DNA of 5,791 nt from Desulfococcus sp. (GCA_024641805.1 JAHECJ010000163.1:1-5791), one strand, 5' to 3'; counted from the stretch's first letter, positions 1 through 5,791 are shown. The notes: generated by a model not told the origin, from the sequence alone. A program made the numbers and translations.

Positions 1-674
1 TTGGAAGTGTCCAGGCCATAAGCCGGGGCGATGACGGCATTGATCAGTTCGTCGGTGTCATGATAGTTGTAAAAAGAAAGGGCTGCGGTGAGCATGTCCG
101 TTTTGGCGCCCAGCTGGACGGCTTCCATATTGGCGATGTCGTGATTATAGTATAACACATCATACCAGCCAACGGTCACAAACATCGGCTCTAAATCCAC
201 CATTCCGGTAAAACCGGCGGGTCTTACATCACCGTCCCAGAGCGCCCAGGTGGTTTCAAACGGATTTTTCTGCTGGCCGGCAATGAACTTGAAGTTATTG
301 AGCGTGTGTTCCGCATACGCATAGTCCAGGCGGATGTCAGGGGTCGCAAATATTTCACCATCAGACCAGGTTTCATTGGTGGATGTGGCGTCGCTACCGC
401 CGGTGCAGAGGCCGGCGGCAATTTTCCAGTTCTCATCCGGATTATTCCATTTCATGCCCAACCGAAAACGTGTTCTCATCCGGTCCGTCGCATCTTCGTT
501 GGGTACGTCTTTTTCTTTATATTCGTACCGGATTCTTAAATCGCCGTTTACACTCATGCTGTCTATAAAATCGTTAAGTTCCAGAGTTGAGGCTGATGCA
601 GTCAATGGCATGCATAAATAAGCGCTTAAAAGACATAGAACAGCCACCATACAGATTTTTGTTTTTTTCATCAT
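1..674 (-). CDS. Putative outer-membrane porin, 3' end outside window
   Basis: Reading leftwards from the ATG at 674-672, the frame stays open for 224 codons to the window edge, so the carboxy-terminal part is missing. The start MMKKTKICMVAVLCLLSAYL is a Sec signal peptide: a basic start, a hydrophobic core, and a likely cleavage after A28 in LTASA. Residues 43-52 (VNGDLRIRYE), the RMRTRFRLGMKW stretch at 65-76, GGSDATSTNETW at 92-103, and IRLDYAY followed by FKFIAGQQKNPFE at about 114-140 resemble the 'putative porin' beta-barrel family (Pfam Porin_5 type). Alternating polar and aromatic residues fit amphipathic strands. An AAGGAG Shine-Dalgarno (complement of 685-690) lies 10 nt before the first of two consecutive ATGs, which favours that start. 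The encoded protein should form an outer-membrane channel for small solutes. Substrate cannot be read from the sequence. Upstream Pho-box-like sites and the neighbouring pho/pst genes hint at phosphate-limited expression, but this is inference. The family call is solid; specificity is unknown. Confidence 0.85.
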   Translation of the reverse strand, partial: MMKKTKICMVAVLCLLSAYLCMPLTASASTLELNDFIDSMSVNGDLRIRYEYKEKDVPNEDATDRMRTRFRLGMKWNNPDENWKIAAGLCTGGSDATSTNETWSDGEIFATPDIRLDYAYAEHTLNNFKFIAGQQKNPFETTWALWDGDVRPAGFTGMVDLEPMFVTVGWYDVLYYNHDIANMEAVQLGAKTDMLTAALSFYNYHDTDELINAVIAPAYGLDTS

Positions 675-882
675 TTTCTTTCTTCTCCTTTTAAAAGATT
701 GAATTGAATTTCCTGATTCTTTTTTGTTAAAAGTGTACAAAGTTTTCAATTTTCAGCTTACGGTTGTTGCCCCGCAAAAAAGCCTGGGTTTAAAAACATT
801 TTTTAATGCCGAGTTAATTGGTTCTTTTAGATTTGTTGTGTGAATGTATCATGTCGATTATGTTAAGAAAACACGGAGTCTG

Positions 883-900
883 TGTTACGAAATTGTGACA
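883..900 (-). promoter_or_regulatory. Candidate Pho box (PhoB site) upstream of porin
   Basis: Read on the minus strand the site is TGTCACAATTTCGTAACA: two half-sites, TGTCAC and CGTAAC, whose starts are exactly 11 bp apart. That is the spacing and core (TGTNA) of the classical PhoB box; the first half-site matches fully and the second has one mismatch (C for T). It faces the porin gene. A CATAAT resembling a -10 box (complement of 857-862) lies 20 bp beyond it, farther than the roughly 10 bp usual in E. coli. The site also reads as an interrupted dyad (TGTTAC, 6 bp, GTGACA), so an operator for another dimeric regulator is a real alternative. Confidence 0.45.
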
Positions 901-927
901 ACGGCTGGGAAATACCTAATTTCTTTT

Positions 928-945
928 GAATACGATTGTGTTACG
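928..945 (-). promoter_or_regulatory. Weaker second Pho-box-like element
   Basis: On the minus strand this reads CGTAACACAATCGTATTC: half-sites CGTAAC and CGTATT with starts 11 bp apart, each with one mismatch at the first base of the TGTNAC/T core. It lies 45 bp upstream of the 883-900 box in the same orientation, about four helical turns, as in promoters with tandem PhoB boxes. It is weaker than the proximal site and could be chance on its own. Confidence 0.25.
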
Positions 946-953
946 GATTGTTG

Positions 954-981
954 CTGACTTGAAAAAAGCCGATTTTATAAC
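954..981 (+). promoter_or_regulatory. Candidate sigma-70 promoter for the pseudouridine synthase gene
   Basis: CTGACT at 954-959 (4 of 6 matches to the -35 consensus) is followed, after 16 bp, by TATAAC at 976-981 (5 of 6 to the -10 consensus). An alternative pairing is TTGCTG at 951-956 with TTTATA at 974-979 and a 17-bp spacer. Either would start transcription near 988 and give a leader of about 135 nt before the ATG at 1125. This is the best promoter match seen on the plus strand in this gap, but the leader is long and no experimental signal is available. Confidence 0.35.
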
Positions 982-1124
982 GCAATGCGATATGGATTGG
1001 CGGTATTTTCGGAATAAATTTTTTTTTCTGAAGTTCATATGCAGTAAAAGAGCGTTGCGCAAACCATCCAATATGTAATAAACATGATTGCATAAAAACA
1101 CATAAATTGTAATGACAGGATGCT

Positions 1125-1844
1125 ATGTTGGTTCGACTGCAGAAATATCTGTCCGGAGCCGGAATCTGTTCCCGAAGAACGGCGGAGGAATATATCAAAG
1201 CCGGCAGGATAAAAGTGAACGGTGAGGTCGTTACTCAACTGGGGGTTCAGATTGATCCGGAAAAAGACCGGGTGGAGGTGTCCGGAGAAATCGTCCGGGA
1301 CAATCATCAATTAATCTATATCATGCTGAATAAACCAAAGGGGTATATCACCAGCCGCAGTCATCGCGGAGAAAAAATCGTTTTCGACCTGGTGGATATT
1401 AAAGAACGCCTGAATCCGGTGGGTCGACTGGACAAGGATTCCACCGGACTGCTTCTATTGACCAACGACGGCAGTCTGCATCACCGGCTGATCCATCCGT
1501 CATTTGATCATGAGAAGGAATACGCTGTGGAGGTGAAGGCGCCTATTGATGACATGGCGCTTCGGATGTTTGAAAAAGGCCTTGCCATTGACGGCGTGAA
1601 AACACGGCAGGCCTCAGTTCACCGGATCGATGCCCGGAAGTTTTCGATCGTTCTGCAGGAGGGCCGGAAACGCCAGATCCGTCGGATGGTGGAAGCCGTC
1701 GGCAACCGGGTGGTGTCCCTTCACAGGGTCAGGATGGCCACGCTTCAACTCGGGAATTTGAAAACAGGGCACTGGCGATATCTGTCGAAAAAAGAAATAT
1801 CGTCTCTGCAAAGATCCTGCGATATCAATCAAAATCAGGATTGA
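1125..1844 (+). CDS. rluB: rRNA pseudouridine synthase, RluB/RsuA family
   Basis: The 239-residue protein should isomerise a specific uridine in ribosomal RNA to pseudouridine. Residues 4-60 form an S4 RNA-binding domain (LQKYLSGAGICSRRTAEEYI, then GRIKVNGEVV). The catalytic domain follows: the signature GRLDKDSTGLLLLTNDG begins at 100 with the catalytic aspartate D103. HPSFDHEKEYAVEV lies at about 124-137, and EGRKRQIRRM with GNRVVSLHRVR lies in the carboxy-terminal part (about 179-203). Length and domain order match the RsuA/RluB/RluE/RluF group. The S4 domain and overall similarity favour RluB (23S rRNA, helix 89 region), but RsuA-type specificity cannot be excluded by eye. The start is ATG 1125 with AGGA at 1117-1120, a short 4-nt spacer. 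The TTG at codon 2 would have a more usual 7-nt spacer and is a possible alternative. The gene converges on phoU, with overlapping stops, and is functionally unrelated to the pho genes. Confidence 0.9.
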   Translation: MLVRLQKYLSGAGICSRRTAEEYIKAGRIKVNGEVVTQLGVQIDPEKDRVEVSGEIVRDNHQLIYIMLNKPKGYITSRSHRGEKIVFDLVDIKERLNPVGRLDKDSTGLLLLTNDGSLHHRLIHPSFDHEKEYAVEVKAPIDDMALRMFEKGLAIDGVKTRQASVHRIDARKFSIVLQEGRKRQIRRMVEAVGNRVVSLHRVRMATLQLGNLKTGHWRYLSKKEISSLQRSCDINQNQD

Positions 1845-2527
1845 TCGAAATCGACTTTCTGGTGCTTTATGTTAATGGCTTCAACGATGAATGCCACATG
1901 TTCTCCGATATTGGTCGCGAGGTCCCCGGCGCGTTCCAGGCATCTGGAAATGATAATGGTCTGGACCGATCGCCGGGCATTAACGATCCGTTTTTCAGTT
2001 GCCGGTGTGCTTTGTACCATATTGGCAATAAGTACCTGTAGCACTTCCAGTGTATATTTATCGGCAATATCATCCATTTGCCGGAGTTTAATGGCTTTTT
2101 GGGTGTTTTCCTCCACAAAGGAGGTGATGGCCGTATCGAGCATGGATTTCACCACTTCTATCAACCGGTCCATTGCCGGAATATGATCAAGCGGGGGGTG
2201 CTGACATAAAAACAGGGTCCGCTCTGCGATATTCACCGCCTGATCGGCAATCCGCTCCAGTTCGTTGCTGATTTTGGTTGTCCCGAGAATAAAACGAAGA
2301 TCCCTGGCCATGGGTTGTTCCAGTGCCAGCAGTTTTAAAGCAATCTGGTCCACTTTGAGTTCCAGGTTGTTTACCTCTCTGTCCCCTTCAATGACGGCCT
2401 GGGCCAGCCCTTCATCTCTGTTTAAGTATGCCTGTGTCGCTTTTTCAATCGCCCGCTGCGTCAATGCCGCCATGTTCAAGAGTGTCATTTTCAGATCATC
2501 AAGCGTTTTAATAAAATGACGTTCCAT
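1835..2527 (-). CDS. phoU: PhoU, phosphate signalling and transport regulator
   Basis: The 230-residue protein is all-helical and of normal PhoU length. It has the two-repeat structure of the family, each repeat with an E/DxxxD metal-binding motif: NELERIADQAVNIAE at 89-102 (E91, D95) and CLERAGDLATNIGEH at 196-210 (E198, D202). The amino terminus (MERHFIKTLDDLKMTLLNMA) is typical. In known systems PhoU sits at the cytoplasmic face, links the Pst transporter to the PhoR kinase, and represses the Pho response when phosphate is plentiful. A clear AAGGAG (complement of 2534-2539) lies 6 nt before the ATG. It is the last gene of the phoB-phoR-pstB-phoU row and is separated from pstB by 145 bp filled by a large palindrome. 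Its stop lies inside the 3' end of the convergent pseudouridine synthase gene. Both metal motifs are intact. No terminator was seen downstream on this strand. Confidence 0.95.
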   Translation of the reverse strand: MERHFIKTLDDLKMTLLNMAALTQRAIEKATQAYLNRDEGLAQAVIEGDREVNNLELKVDQIALKLLALEQPMARDLRFILGTTKISNELERIADQAVNIAERTLFLCQHPPLDHIPAMDRLIEVVKSMLDTAITSFVEENTQKAIKLRQMDDIADKYTLEVLQVLIANMVQSTPATEKRIVNARRSVQTIIISRCLERAGDLATNIGEHVAFIVEAINIKHQKVDFDQS

Positions 2528-2547
2528 ATTTTTCTCCTTAATTATTC

Positions 2548-2674
2548 AACCCAAAATGCTCACGTGTTGGAGCGGTTCAGGAACAAGGCATTTCAGCCTT
2601 AAGACGTAGTGCTTTACTTCAACGGCTGAACAACGCAGTTCCTGATTTCTTCAGGCTTGTGAGAATTTCGGGTT
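2548..2674. repeat. 127-bp concentric imperfect palindrome between pstB and phoU
   Basis: Three pairs of complementary blocks are all centred on base 2611. The outer arms 2548-2563 and 2659-2674 match at 14 of 16 positions. The middle arms are TCAGGAAC at 2577-2584 and GTTCCTGA at 2638-2645. The inner arms are TTCAGCC at 2592-2598 and GGCTGAA at 2624-2630. Segments between the blocks are equal in length on both sides but largely unpaired, giving an interrupted long hairpin. The right end overlaps the pstB stop codon by two bases; the left end stops 8 bp before the phoU ribosome-binding site. No ORF with protein character and no obvious flanking target duplication is present. It could be a mobile or dispersed palindromic element (MITE- or REP-like), or an mRNA structure that tunes pstB and phoU expression. 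The structure is plain in the sequence; the role is unknown. Confidence 0.85.
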
Positions 2675-3434
2675 AGCCGAATCGGCCGGTAATATAATCT
2701 TCAGTCTGTTTTAAAGCGGGACGGGTAAATAACGTTTCCGTGTCCCCGGTTTCAATGAGTTTTCCCATGTAAAAGAAAGCGGTGATATCGGAAACCCTGG
2801 CCGCCTGCTGCATGCTGTGGGTGACGATAATAATGGTAAAGTTGTTTTTCAATTCATGAATCAGGTCTTCGATTTTCTGTGTTGCGATCGGGTCCAGTGC
2901 GGATGCCGGTTCATCCATCAGCAGAACATCCGGTTCAACGGCCAGAGCCCTGGCAATGCACAGGCGCTGCTGCTGGCCGCCGGATAACCCCAGGGCGGAT
3001 TCGTTGATCCGGTTTTTAACTTCATCCCAGAGAGCGGATTGTTTCAGTGCTTTTTCAACGCGGTCCTTTAAGATCTTCTTGTCTTTGATCCCGTTGACAC
3101 GGAGCCCGTAAGCCACATTTTCAAAAATAGTTTTGGGAAAGGGATTCGGTTTTTGAAAAACCATTCCCACCCGGCGTCTTAAGCTTACCACATCAATATT
3201 GCTATCGTAAATATCTTCTCCATCCAGCCGGATATCCCCTTCCACCCGGGTTCCGGGGATCAAATCATTCATCCGGTTCAGGCATCTTAAAAAAGTGCTT
3301 TTGCCGCAACCGGACGGACCGATCAGGGCGGTCACCTGATTTCTGTTGATCGTAATTGATATCTCCTCCAGCGCTTTAAATTTCCCGTAATAAAAATTCA
3401 GTTGCCGGGCGGTGAGTTTAGGTGCATTTTCCAT
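2673..3434 (-). CDS. pstB: PstB, phosphate ABC transporter ATPase
   Basis: The 253-residue protein is the ATP-hydrolysing subunit of the high-affinity PstSCAB phosphate importer, on the inner face of the cytoplasmic membrane. Seen in order: Walker A GPSGCGKST at 39-47, a Q-loop in MVFQKPNPFP (Q94), the ABC signature LSGGQQQRLCIARALA from 150, Walker B LLMDEPASALDP (D174, E175) and the H-loop histidine in VTHSMQQ (H206). RCLNRMNDLIPG and the carboxy-terminal EDYITGRFG are specific hallmarks of PstB among ABC ATPases. All catalytic residues are intact and the length is normal. AAGGA (complement of 3443-3447) lies 8 nt before the ATG. It follows phoR after 33 bp, so the two are probably co-transcribed. 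The permeases PstC and PstA and the binding protein PstS are not adjacent. The stop codon is formed at the boundary of the downstream palindrome. Confidence 0.97.
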   Translation of the reverse strand: MENAPKLTARQLNFYYGKFKALEEISITINRNQVTALIGPSGCGKSTFLRCLNRMNDLIPGTRVEGDIRLDGEDIYDSNIDVVSLRRRVGMVFQKPNPFPKTIFENVAYGLRVNGIKDKKILKDRVEKALKQSALWDEVKNRINESALGLSGGQQQRLCIARALAVEPDVLLMDEPASALDPIATQKIEDLIHELKNNFTIIIVTHSMQQAARVSDITAFFYMGKLIETGDTETLFTRPALKQTEDYITGRFG

Positions 3435-3467
3435 TTAACTTGTCCTTATGTTCGAACACATGATCGA

Positions 3468-5246
3468 TTAGGTCAGAAAATCGACAGCTCTATTCAGGGA
3501 AAAATAAAAAACAGATCCTTTTAATTGATCATCCGGCGGGCTTTTGACCCAGATTTTCCCGCCCATCCCGAATATGGCGTTCCGGCAGATGGAAAGTCCC
3601 AGACCGGTTCCTCCGGAAGCCCGGCTTCTTTCATTGTCCACACGGTAAAACCGTTCAAAAATTCGTTTCTGGTGCTGCAGCGGAATTCCGGTGCCTTCAT
3701 CCTGAACACCGAAGGTGGCAGCGGCCTGTGTGATCTCCGCAAAAACGGTGATCTTTGTGTCCGTCGGGCTGTGCCGGATGGCATTGTCCAGAAGATTTCG
3801 AAATACCTGGATAAGAGAATGTTCATCCGCCGTAACCCACACGGAATCCGGCAGCCGGTTATCCAGGGAGATGCCTTTTTCATTGGACATGGGCATTACG
3901 GTTTCCCAGGCGGATGAGAAACATAAGGCGGCATTGACTGTTGATAATCGGACGGCTTTCCGCTGCTGTTGCTGCAATTTTGTCAGTTCAAGGAGATCGT
4001 TGACGATATTGGACATCTGATCGGCGTTCTTAATAATGGTGGTGACAAAAGAATCCGCCTGATCCGATGTCCTGAATTTTTCATTTAAAAGGGTTTCCGC
4101 ATATCCTTTGATGGATGTCAGGGGGGTTCTGAGCTCATGAGATACATTGGCAACAAAGTCCTGGCGGACTTTTTCAAGGCGGACCAGTTCACTGATGTCA
4201 TGAAAAACAACCACTGCCCCCCCATCCGGGATTTTTACCACGTTGACTTCGTAGACTATCTCATTGTTAAGCGCTATTTTTCGTTTGATCATGTCTTTGC
4301 CCATCAGAACCTGGTTGCAGGCCTCCTGTATTTCAGGGTTCAGAAAAACTTCCATGGGTCGGTGCCCGACGCATGAGGGCATGCATTTGGCGATCCAGGT
4401 CAGCGCATCGTTCGTCGCCTTGATTTTCCCTTCTTGATCCAGCAGCATGACCCCTTCCTGCATCCCTCCAAAAACAGCTTCCAGTTCCTGTTTTTGTTCG
4501 GTAATCATTCGAATATCCTGCTGAATTTTGCGTGTCATCGCATTAATGCATTCTGACAATCTGGCAAATTCAGAGCCGGCATCCATGTCCAGCCGTTTTT
4601 CATATTTCCCCTCACCAATGGCCGTCGCCGTCTGAATGATTTCAAGAATCGGTGCTTCCAGTTTTCTTGTCAGAAAAAAACCAAGCAGCGTCGTGAGGAT
4701 GAACATAATAAACAAAATCAGCCAGAAACGATGGCCAAAATAGGCCAGGCGGGTCTCGACCGAAGATAATGGGATGGCCACCCGGAGTACTCCGGACGGC
4801 GCATTCGGCGTATTAATATTTTTTGCGGCATATATCAGATTCCGACCGATGGTAAAGCTGTATCGGATACTCGATGCCTGTCCGAATTTCCTTGCACCAA
4901 TAATTTCTTCCCGGTCCGAATGGTTATCCAGTAAATTGATATTCGGGTAATTAACATCGGAATCGGCTATAACTCTTCCGCCGGCGGCAATGATCGTGAT
5001 TCGGTAATGTAATTGGGCGCCTAAGTCTTCACACCATTTATCAAGAGCTTGTTCATTATCAAAAGCCGGCCGCTCATTCAGAAGCCAGTGGATAAATTCC
5101 AACTGGGTGAAAGCGTTGGCTGTTGCTTCTTTATAGATATCGTTTTCAAGCGTCCGGTAAATATAATAAGCCGGAAGACATAACGCCGGAATTAAAATCA
5201 GCCAGAAAGACAGCAGCAGCCGTGTTCTGAAACGAATGGATTTCAT
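3468..5246 (-). CDS. phoR: PhoR, phosphate-regulon sensor histidine kinase
   Basis: The 592-residue membrane kinase is expected to phosphorylate PhoB when phosphate is scarce. The layout is: transmembrane segment 1 at about 9-30; an extracytoplasmic sensor of about 140 residues containing YRITIIAAGGRVIADSD (81-97), typical of a PAS-like PhoR sensor; transmembrane segment 2 at about 174-192; a HAMP linker to about 245; a PAS domain at about 252-352 (AVFGGMQEGVMLLDQEGKI near its start); and a HisKA domain with FVANVSHELRTPLTSIKGY. The phospho-accepting histidine is H370, and T374 sits at the phosphatase position. The ATPase domain has the N box RNLLDNAIRHSP (N484, N488), G1 DEGTG (D516), the F box FERFYRVD and G2 GGTGLGLS (545-552). 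It is longer than the E. coli PhoR because of the extracytoplasmic sensor, as in Bacillus-type PhoR. Its ATG directly follows the phoB stop (TAAATG), with AAGGA 7 nt upstream inside phoB, so translation is probably coupled. Everything needed for activity is present. Confidence 0.93.
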   Translation of the reverse strand: MKSIRFRTRLLLSFWLILIPALCLPAYYIYRTLENDIYKEATANAFTQLEFIHWLLNERPAFDNEQALDKWCEDLGAQLHYRITIIAAGGRVIADSDVNYPNINLLDNHSDREEIIGARKFGQASSIRYSFTIGRNLIYAAKNINTPNAPSGVLRVAIPLSSVETRLAYFGHRFWLILFIMFILTTLLGFFLTRKLEAPILEIIQTATAIGEGKYEKRLDMDAGSEFARLSECINAMTRKIQQDIRMITEQKQELEAVFGGMQEGVMLLDQEGKIKATNDALTWIAKCMPSCVGHRPMEVFLNPEIQEACNQVLMGKDMIKRKIALNNEIVYEVNVVKIPDGGAVVVFHDISELVRLEKVRQDFVANVSHELRTPLTSIKGYAETLLNEKFRTSDQADSFVTTIIKNADQMSNIVNDLLELTKLQQQQRKAVRLSTVNAALCFSSAWETVMPMSNEKGISLDNRLPDSVWVTADEHSLIQVFRNLLDNAIRHSPTDTKITVFAEITQAAATFGVQDEGTGIPLQHQKRIFERFYRVDNERSRASGGTGLGLSICRNAIFGMGGKIWVKSPPDDQLKGSVFYFSLNRAVDFLT

Positions 5247-5791
5247 TTATTCTTCCTTGAATCGATAACCGATGCCGCGGACCGTATCAATGGCATCGGC
5301 ATATTCAGCGATTTTCTGTCGCAGTCTCCGGATATGCGTATCCACGGTTCTGGCATATCCGTCGAACTGGTATCCCCACACACGGTCCAAAAGCTGGTCC
5401 CGGGTTCTCACCCGCCCCTTGTTCTGTATCAGTTCAATCAACAATTTAAACTCCGTTACCGTCAGAGATATTTCAGTTTCACGGATCCAGACCCTGTGAC
5501 TGTCAAGGTCAATTTTCAAATCCTTGAATTTCAGGCGCGTATCTTCTGAGGGAGGATTGTCATACCGTTTAAGAACGGATCGAACCCGTAAGGTCAGTTC
5601 TCGCGGGGAAAACGGTTTGCCCATATAGTCATCCGCGCCCAGCTCCAGTCCGACAATCCTGTCCACTTCCTCGCCCCGTGCCGTCAGCATGATTATCGGA
5701 ATGCCTTTCGTTTTCGGGTTCCGTTTTAAGGATTTGCAAACCTGCAGGCCATCCATTCCCGGCATCATCAGGTCAAGGATAATGAGATCCG
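5247..5791 (-). CDS. phoB: PhoB, phosphate-regulon response regulator, 5' end outside window
   Basis: About 180 carboxy-terminal residues are visible; the frame stays open through the right edge, and roughly the first 50 residues of a typical 229-residue PhoB are missing. The first in-frame methionines inside the window are internal (LDLMMPGMDGLQVCK), not the start. Visible receiver features are the phospho-accepting aspartate in DLIILDLMMPG (sixth visible residue), the conserved threonine in IIMLTARG and the lysine in GKPFSPREL. A winged-helix OmpR/PhoB DNA-binding domain follows, with ISLTVTEFKLL, RTRDQLLDRVWG, the recognition-helix region RTVDTHIRRLRQKI and the wing RGIGYRFKEE. PhoB-P binds Pho boxes and recruits sigma-70 polymerase. 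The call of PhoB rather than another OmpR-type regulator rests on the adjacent phoR-pstB-phoU and on overall resemblance. The stop TAA touches the phoR ATG with no gap. Confidence 0.93.
   Translation of the reverse strand, partial: DLIILDLMMPGMDGLQVCKSLKRNPKTKGIPIIMLTARGEEVDRIVGLELGADDYMGKPFSPRELTLRVRSVLKRYDNPPSEDTRLKFKDLKIDLDSHRVWIRETEISLTVTEFKLLIELIQNKGRVRTRDQLLDRVWGYQFDGYARTVDTHIRRLRQKIAEYADAIDTVRGIGYRFKEE

Larger units (their letters stand above)
675..1124. other. 450-bp divergent intergenic region (porin / pseudouridine synthase)
   Basis: This AT-rich stretch separates the divergent porin (minus) and pseudouridine synthase (plus) genes. It holds the porin ribosome-binding site near 685-690, two Pho-box-like elements at 883-900 and 928-945, a candidate minus-strand -10 (CATAAT, complement of 857-862) and a candidate plus-strand promoter at 954-981. 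A run of nine T at 1019-1027 has no GC-rich hairpin before it and is not called a terminator. Short open frames here (for example 916-1101, minus) lack a ribosome-binding site, have no recognisable protein character and overlap the regulatory elements, so no gene is called. If the CATAAT is used, the porin leader would be about 175 nt. No known riboswitch was recognised in it. Confidence 0.7.

Noticed and set aside
764..795. Short TTGC-CCC-GCAA hairpin followed by A-rich sequence and a GCAAAAAAGCC motif in the porin leader, considered as a riboswitch or terminator
   Set aside because: The stem is only 4 bp and the similarity to a cyclic-di-GMP riboswitch core is too small; the required flanking helices were not found.
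1019..1027. Run of nine T on the plus strand as a possible terminator tail
   Set aside because: No GC-rich inverted repeat precedes it on the plus strand, and the complement run of A does not follow a hairpin on the other strand.
916..1101. Small minus-strand open frame of 61 codons (and overlapping ones to 1310) in the divergent intergenic region
   Set aside because: No ribosome-binding site before the start, no recognisable protein character, and it overlaps the candidate promoter and Pho-box-like sites.
1841..2519. Plus-strand open frames across phoU (and similar ones across phoR and phoB)
   Set aside because: They are antisense shadows of clearly recognised genes with intact family motifs.
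3449..3458. Perfect 10-bp palindrome TGTTCGAACA between phoR and pstB, as an operator
   Set aside because: Several 10-bp palindromes are expected by chance in a window this size, and no second copy or neighbouring promoter supports it.
5763..5768. Consecutive ATG codons as the phoB start
   Set aside because: The frame continues upstream as DLIILDL, which contains the receiver phospho-aspartate, so these methionines are internal and the real start is outside the window.

Overview
The window carries the 3' part of a phosphate-starvation (Pho) regulatory and transport operon on the minus strand. Reading in transcription order from the right edge it holds phoB (5' end cut off by the window), phoR, pstB and phoU. 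A convergent 23S/16S rRNA pseudouridine synthase of the RluB/RsuA family follows on the plus strand. A divergent outer-membrane porin gene lies at the left edge on the minus strand, with its 3' end outside the window. The base composition is moderate, with no strong GC bias. A Gram-negative host is indicated by the porin with its Sec signal peptide. The large PhoR with an extracytoplasmic sensor domain, together with the flavour of the porin and of the intergenic palindrome, suggests a Desulfobacterota-type (former Deltaproteobacteria) bacterium. That assignment is inference and cannot be settled without a search.

Region by region: 1-674 is the amino-terminal 224 codons of a putative porin. 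675-1124 is a 450-bp AT-rich divergent intergenic region. It contains two candidate PhoB-binding sites facing the porin and a candidate sigma-70 promoter facing the pseudouridine synthase. 1125-1844 is the pseudouridine synthase; its stop overlaps the phoU stop by 10 bp. 1835-2527 is phoU. 2548-2674 is a striking 127-bp concentric imperfect palindrome that fills almost the whole gap between phoU and pstB and ends inside the pstB stop codon. 2673-3434 is pstB, 3468-5246 is phoR, and 5247 to the right edge is phoB, whose stop codon directly abuts the phoR start.

Functionally, PhoR (membrane histidine kinase) and PhoB (OmpR-type response regulator) form the phosphate-sensing two-component system. 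PstB is the ATPase of the high-affinity phosphate ABC importer. PhoU couples the transporter's state to PhoR. The transporter's binding protein and permeases (pstS, pstC, pstA) are not between phoR and pstB, where they might be expected, so they must lie elsewhere if present. The candidate Pho boxes suggest that the porin may belong to the same regulon as an outer-membrane entry route, which is an inference. All genes look ordinary and intact. The most unusual material is non-coding: the pstB-phoU palindrome with competing internal hairpins, and the repeated Pho-box-like elements upstream of the porin.
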